DNA of 6,796 nucleotides from Beijerinckiaceae bacterium (GTDB taxonomy: Bacteria > Pseudomonadota > Alphaproteobacteria > Rhizobiales > Beijerinckiaceae): positions 1 through 6,796 of the forward strand of contig CANCSY010000172.1 of assembly GCA_947380915.1 (NCBI GenBank), read 5' to 3'. This document shows, piece after piece, positions 5,945 to 6,796 of the stretch. The position numbers and the translations under genes were made by a program. The notes beneath the pieces were generated by a model. It saw only the letters and a program-made list of their open reading frames with translations. It had not been told where the DNA came from and did not search any database. How positions within the stretch are numbered: position 1 is the stretch's first letter; each line of letters begins with the position of its first letter.

Positions 5945-6796
5945 CTAATCGCGCGGCGGCTTCTTGTGCTCGCCGATCTTGCGCAGCAGGGCGATGGCCG
6001 GGCGCAAGGCCGGGTCCTTGCTCATGCGCAGCCGTTGCAGCTCGAACTGGCGGCGCGCGCGCTGGGTGCGCTCGCGAATGCCGACCTCGACCTTGTCCCG
6101 GGTCTCGCGGAAACCCTCTTCGACCCGGTCGCGGGTTTCGCGGATCTCGCCACGCATCTTTTCCGTCTGCGCCTTGAACTTCACGATCAGCGCGCCCGGT
6201 TCCTTGCGGATCAGGGCCGGAGAGCCCGTCGGACGATAGATCCAGACACGGGCGGGGGGCAGATTGAGCCAGACGGGAGGCGAGGGCTCGGCCTCGAAGG
6301 TCTTGACGCCATCGGGATGCAGGCGCCGGGGAATGGGCGACGCGATGCCATAGGTGAACTGGATGAACCGTCCCTCCGGCTGCATCAGGGCGAAGGATTG
6401 GGCCAGCAGTTCCGTGCGGTCCGCATCGGGCCTGGTCAGCAGGGGCAGGCTGGAGACCACGGCGGCGGCGGGCCCATCGAGCAGCCCCTCCAGCGTCTTC
6501 GCCAGATTATAGGCGTCGCCCTGCACGATCTTGCAGCGGGGAAACCGCCGCGCCAGCAATTTGCAGAAATAGGCGTCGAATTCGACGAGCACTAGCCGCT
6601 CGGGCGCGATGCCCCGCTTGAGCAAGGCCACGGTCACAGGCCCGGTGCCCGGCCCCAGCTCGATGATCGGGCCGGTCGATTGCGGGTCCACATAGCGGGC
6701 CATCATGCGGGCGAGAAAACGCCCGGACGGGGAGACAGCGCCAGTGATCCTGGGGTTTTCGACCCAGGCCTTGAAGAAACGCGCTTCGTCGGCCAA
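5945..6796 (-). CDS. pmtA: PmtA-like phospholipid N-methyltransferase, 5' end cut by the window edge
   Basis: Class I SAM-dependent methyltransferase, probably the enzyme that methylates phosphatidylethanolamine towards phosphatidylcholine at the inner membrane surface. 283 residues are visible and the frame stays open to the window end. The TTG there is probably an internal Leu codon, and a short N-terminal piece, perhaps 10-20 residues, is missing. Numbering from the edge, FFKAWVENP and [14 protein letters not shown] (19-32) match the amphipathic N-terminal part of PmtA proteins. [12 protein letters not shown] (44-55) is SAM motif I, LVLVEFD (68-74) holds the acidic SAM-binding residue, and VVSSLPLL (113-120) is the family's motif IV region. 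After VWIYRP (184-189) the protein continues with an unusual charged tail of about 95 residues holding three 11-residue repeats (217-249). Alternative: a relative in the KsgA-like methyltransferase group with another lipid substrate. TAG stop at 5945-5947. Confidence 0.85.
   Translation of the reverse strand: MADEARFFKAWVENPRITGAVSPSGRFLARMMARYVDPQSTGPIIELGPGTGPVTVALLKRGIAPERLVLVEFDAYFCKLLARRFPRCKIVQGDAYNLAKTLEGLLDGPAAAVVSSLPLLTRPDADRTELLAQSFALMQPEGRFIQFTYGIASPIPRRLHPDGVKTFEAEPSPPVWLNLPPARVWIYRPTGSPALIRKEPGALIVKFKAQTEKMRGEIRETRDRVEEGFRETRDKVEVGIRERTQRARRQFELQRLRMSKDPALRPAIALLRKIGEHKKPPRD
6050..6148 (-). repeat. Three tandem 33-bp units coding 11-residue repeats in the PmtA tail
   Basis: On the minus strand, units 6148-6116, 6115-6083 and 6082-6050 encode [22 protein letters not shown] and [11 protein letters not shown]. 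The first two units are identical at about 23 of 33 bases; the third is more diverged. The spacing of hydrophobic residues (I218, V225, F229, V236, I240, A247, F251) alternates 7 and 4, the hendecad pattern of right-handed coiled coils and of some membrane-lying helices. Confidence 0.7.

Overview
The window looks like chromosomal DNA of a GC-rich alphaproteobacterium. The evidence is the strongly G/C-ending codon use, a fabA-fabB-fabI group of the kind found in that class, and a bacterial PmtA-type phospholipid N-methyltransferase. The order or genus cannot be settled from the sequence alone. I see no insertion sequence, phage gene, CRISPR array, tRNA or rRNA.

Layout. (1) The left edge holds the 5' part of rpmI (ribosomal protein L35) on the minus strand, cut by the window end. 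Its SD, a likely promoter and a foldable leader of about 120 nt lie to its right. (2) A divergent intergenic region of 341 bp separates rpmI from three plus-strand genes: fabA, fabB and fabI. They encode the dehydratase/isomerase, the condensing enzyme and an NADH-type enoyl-ACP reductase. The first two make the FabA/FabB route to unsaturated fatty acids and the third completes the elongation cycle. The 152-bp fabB-fabI gap contains inverted repeats and a tandem repeat, so fabI may have some independent control. (3) A plus-strand gene for a large multi-pass membrane protein of the GT-C glycosyltransferase type follows. It is split by an in-frame TAA into a 226-residue and a 368-residue reading frame, which together resemble one protein of about 600 residues. 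(4) pyrF (OMP decarboxylase) lies on the minus strand and ends 4 bp from the end of the membrane-protein gene. (5) The right edge holds most of a pmtA-like methyltransferase gene, upstream of pyrF on the same strand. It carries a long charged C-terminal extension with 11-residue repeats.

How the genes work together: FabA, FabB and FabI supply unsaturated acyl chains for phospholipids, and PmtA would methylate phosphatidylethanolamine towards phosphatidylcholine. Two separate transcription units in this stretch therefore serve membrane lipid make-up. rpmI and pyrF are housekeeping neighbours. No wholly new multi-gene system is visible. The points most worth a second look are the split GT-C gene, the hendecad-repeat tail on PmtA, and the possible alternative folds in the rpmI leader.
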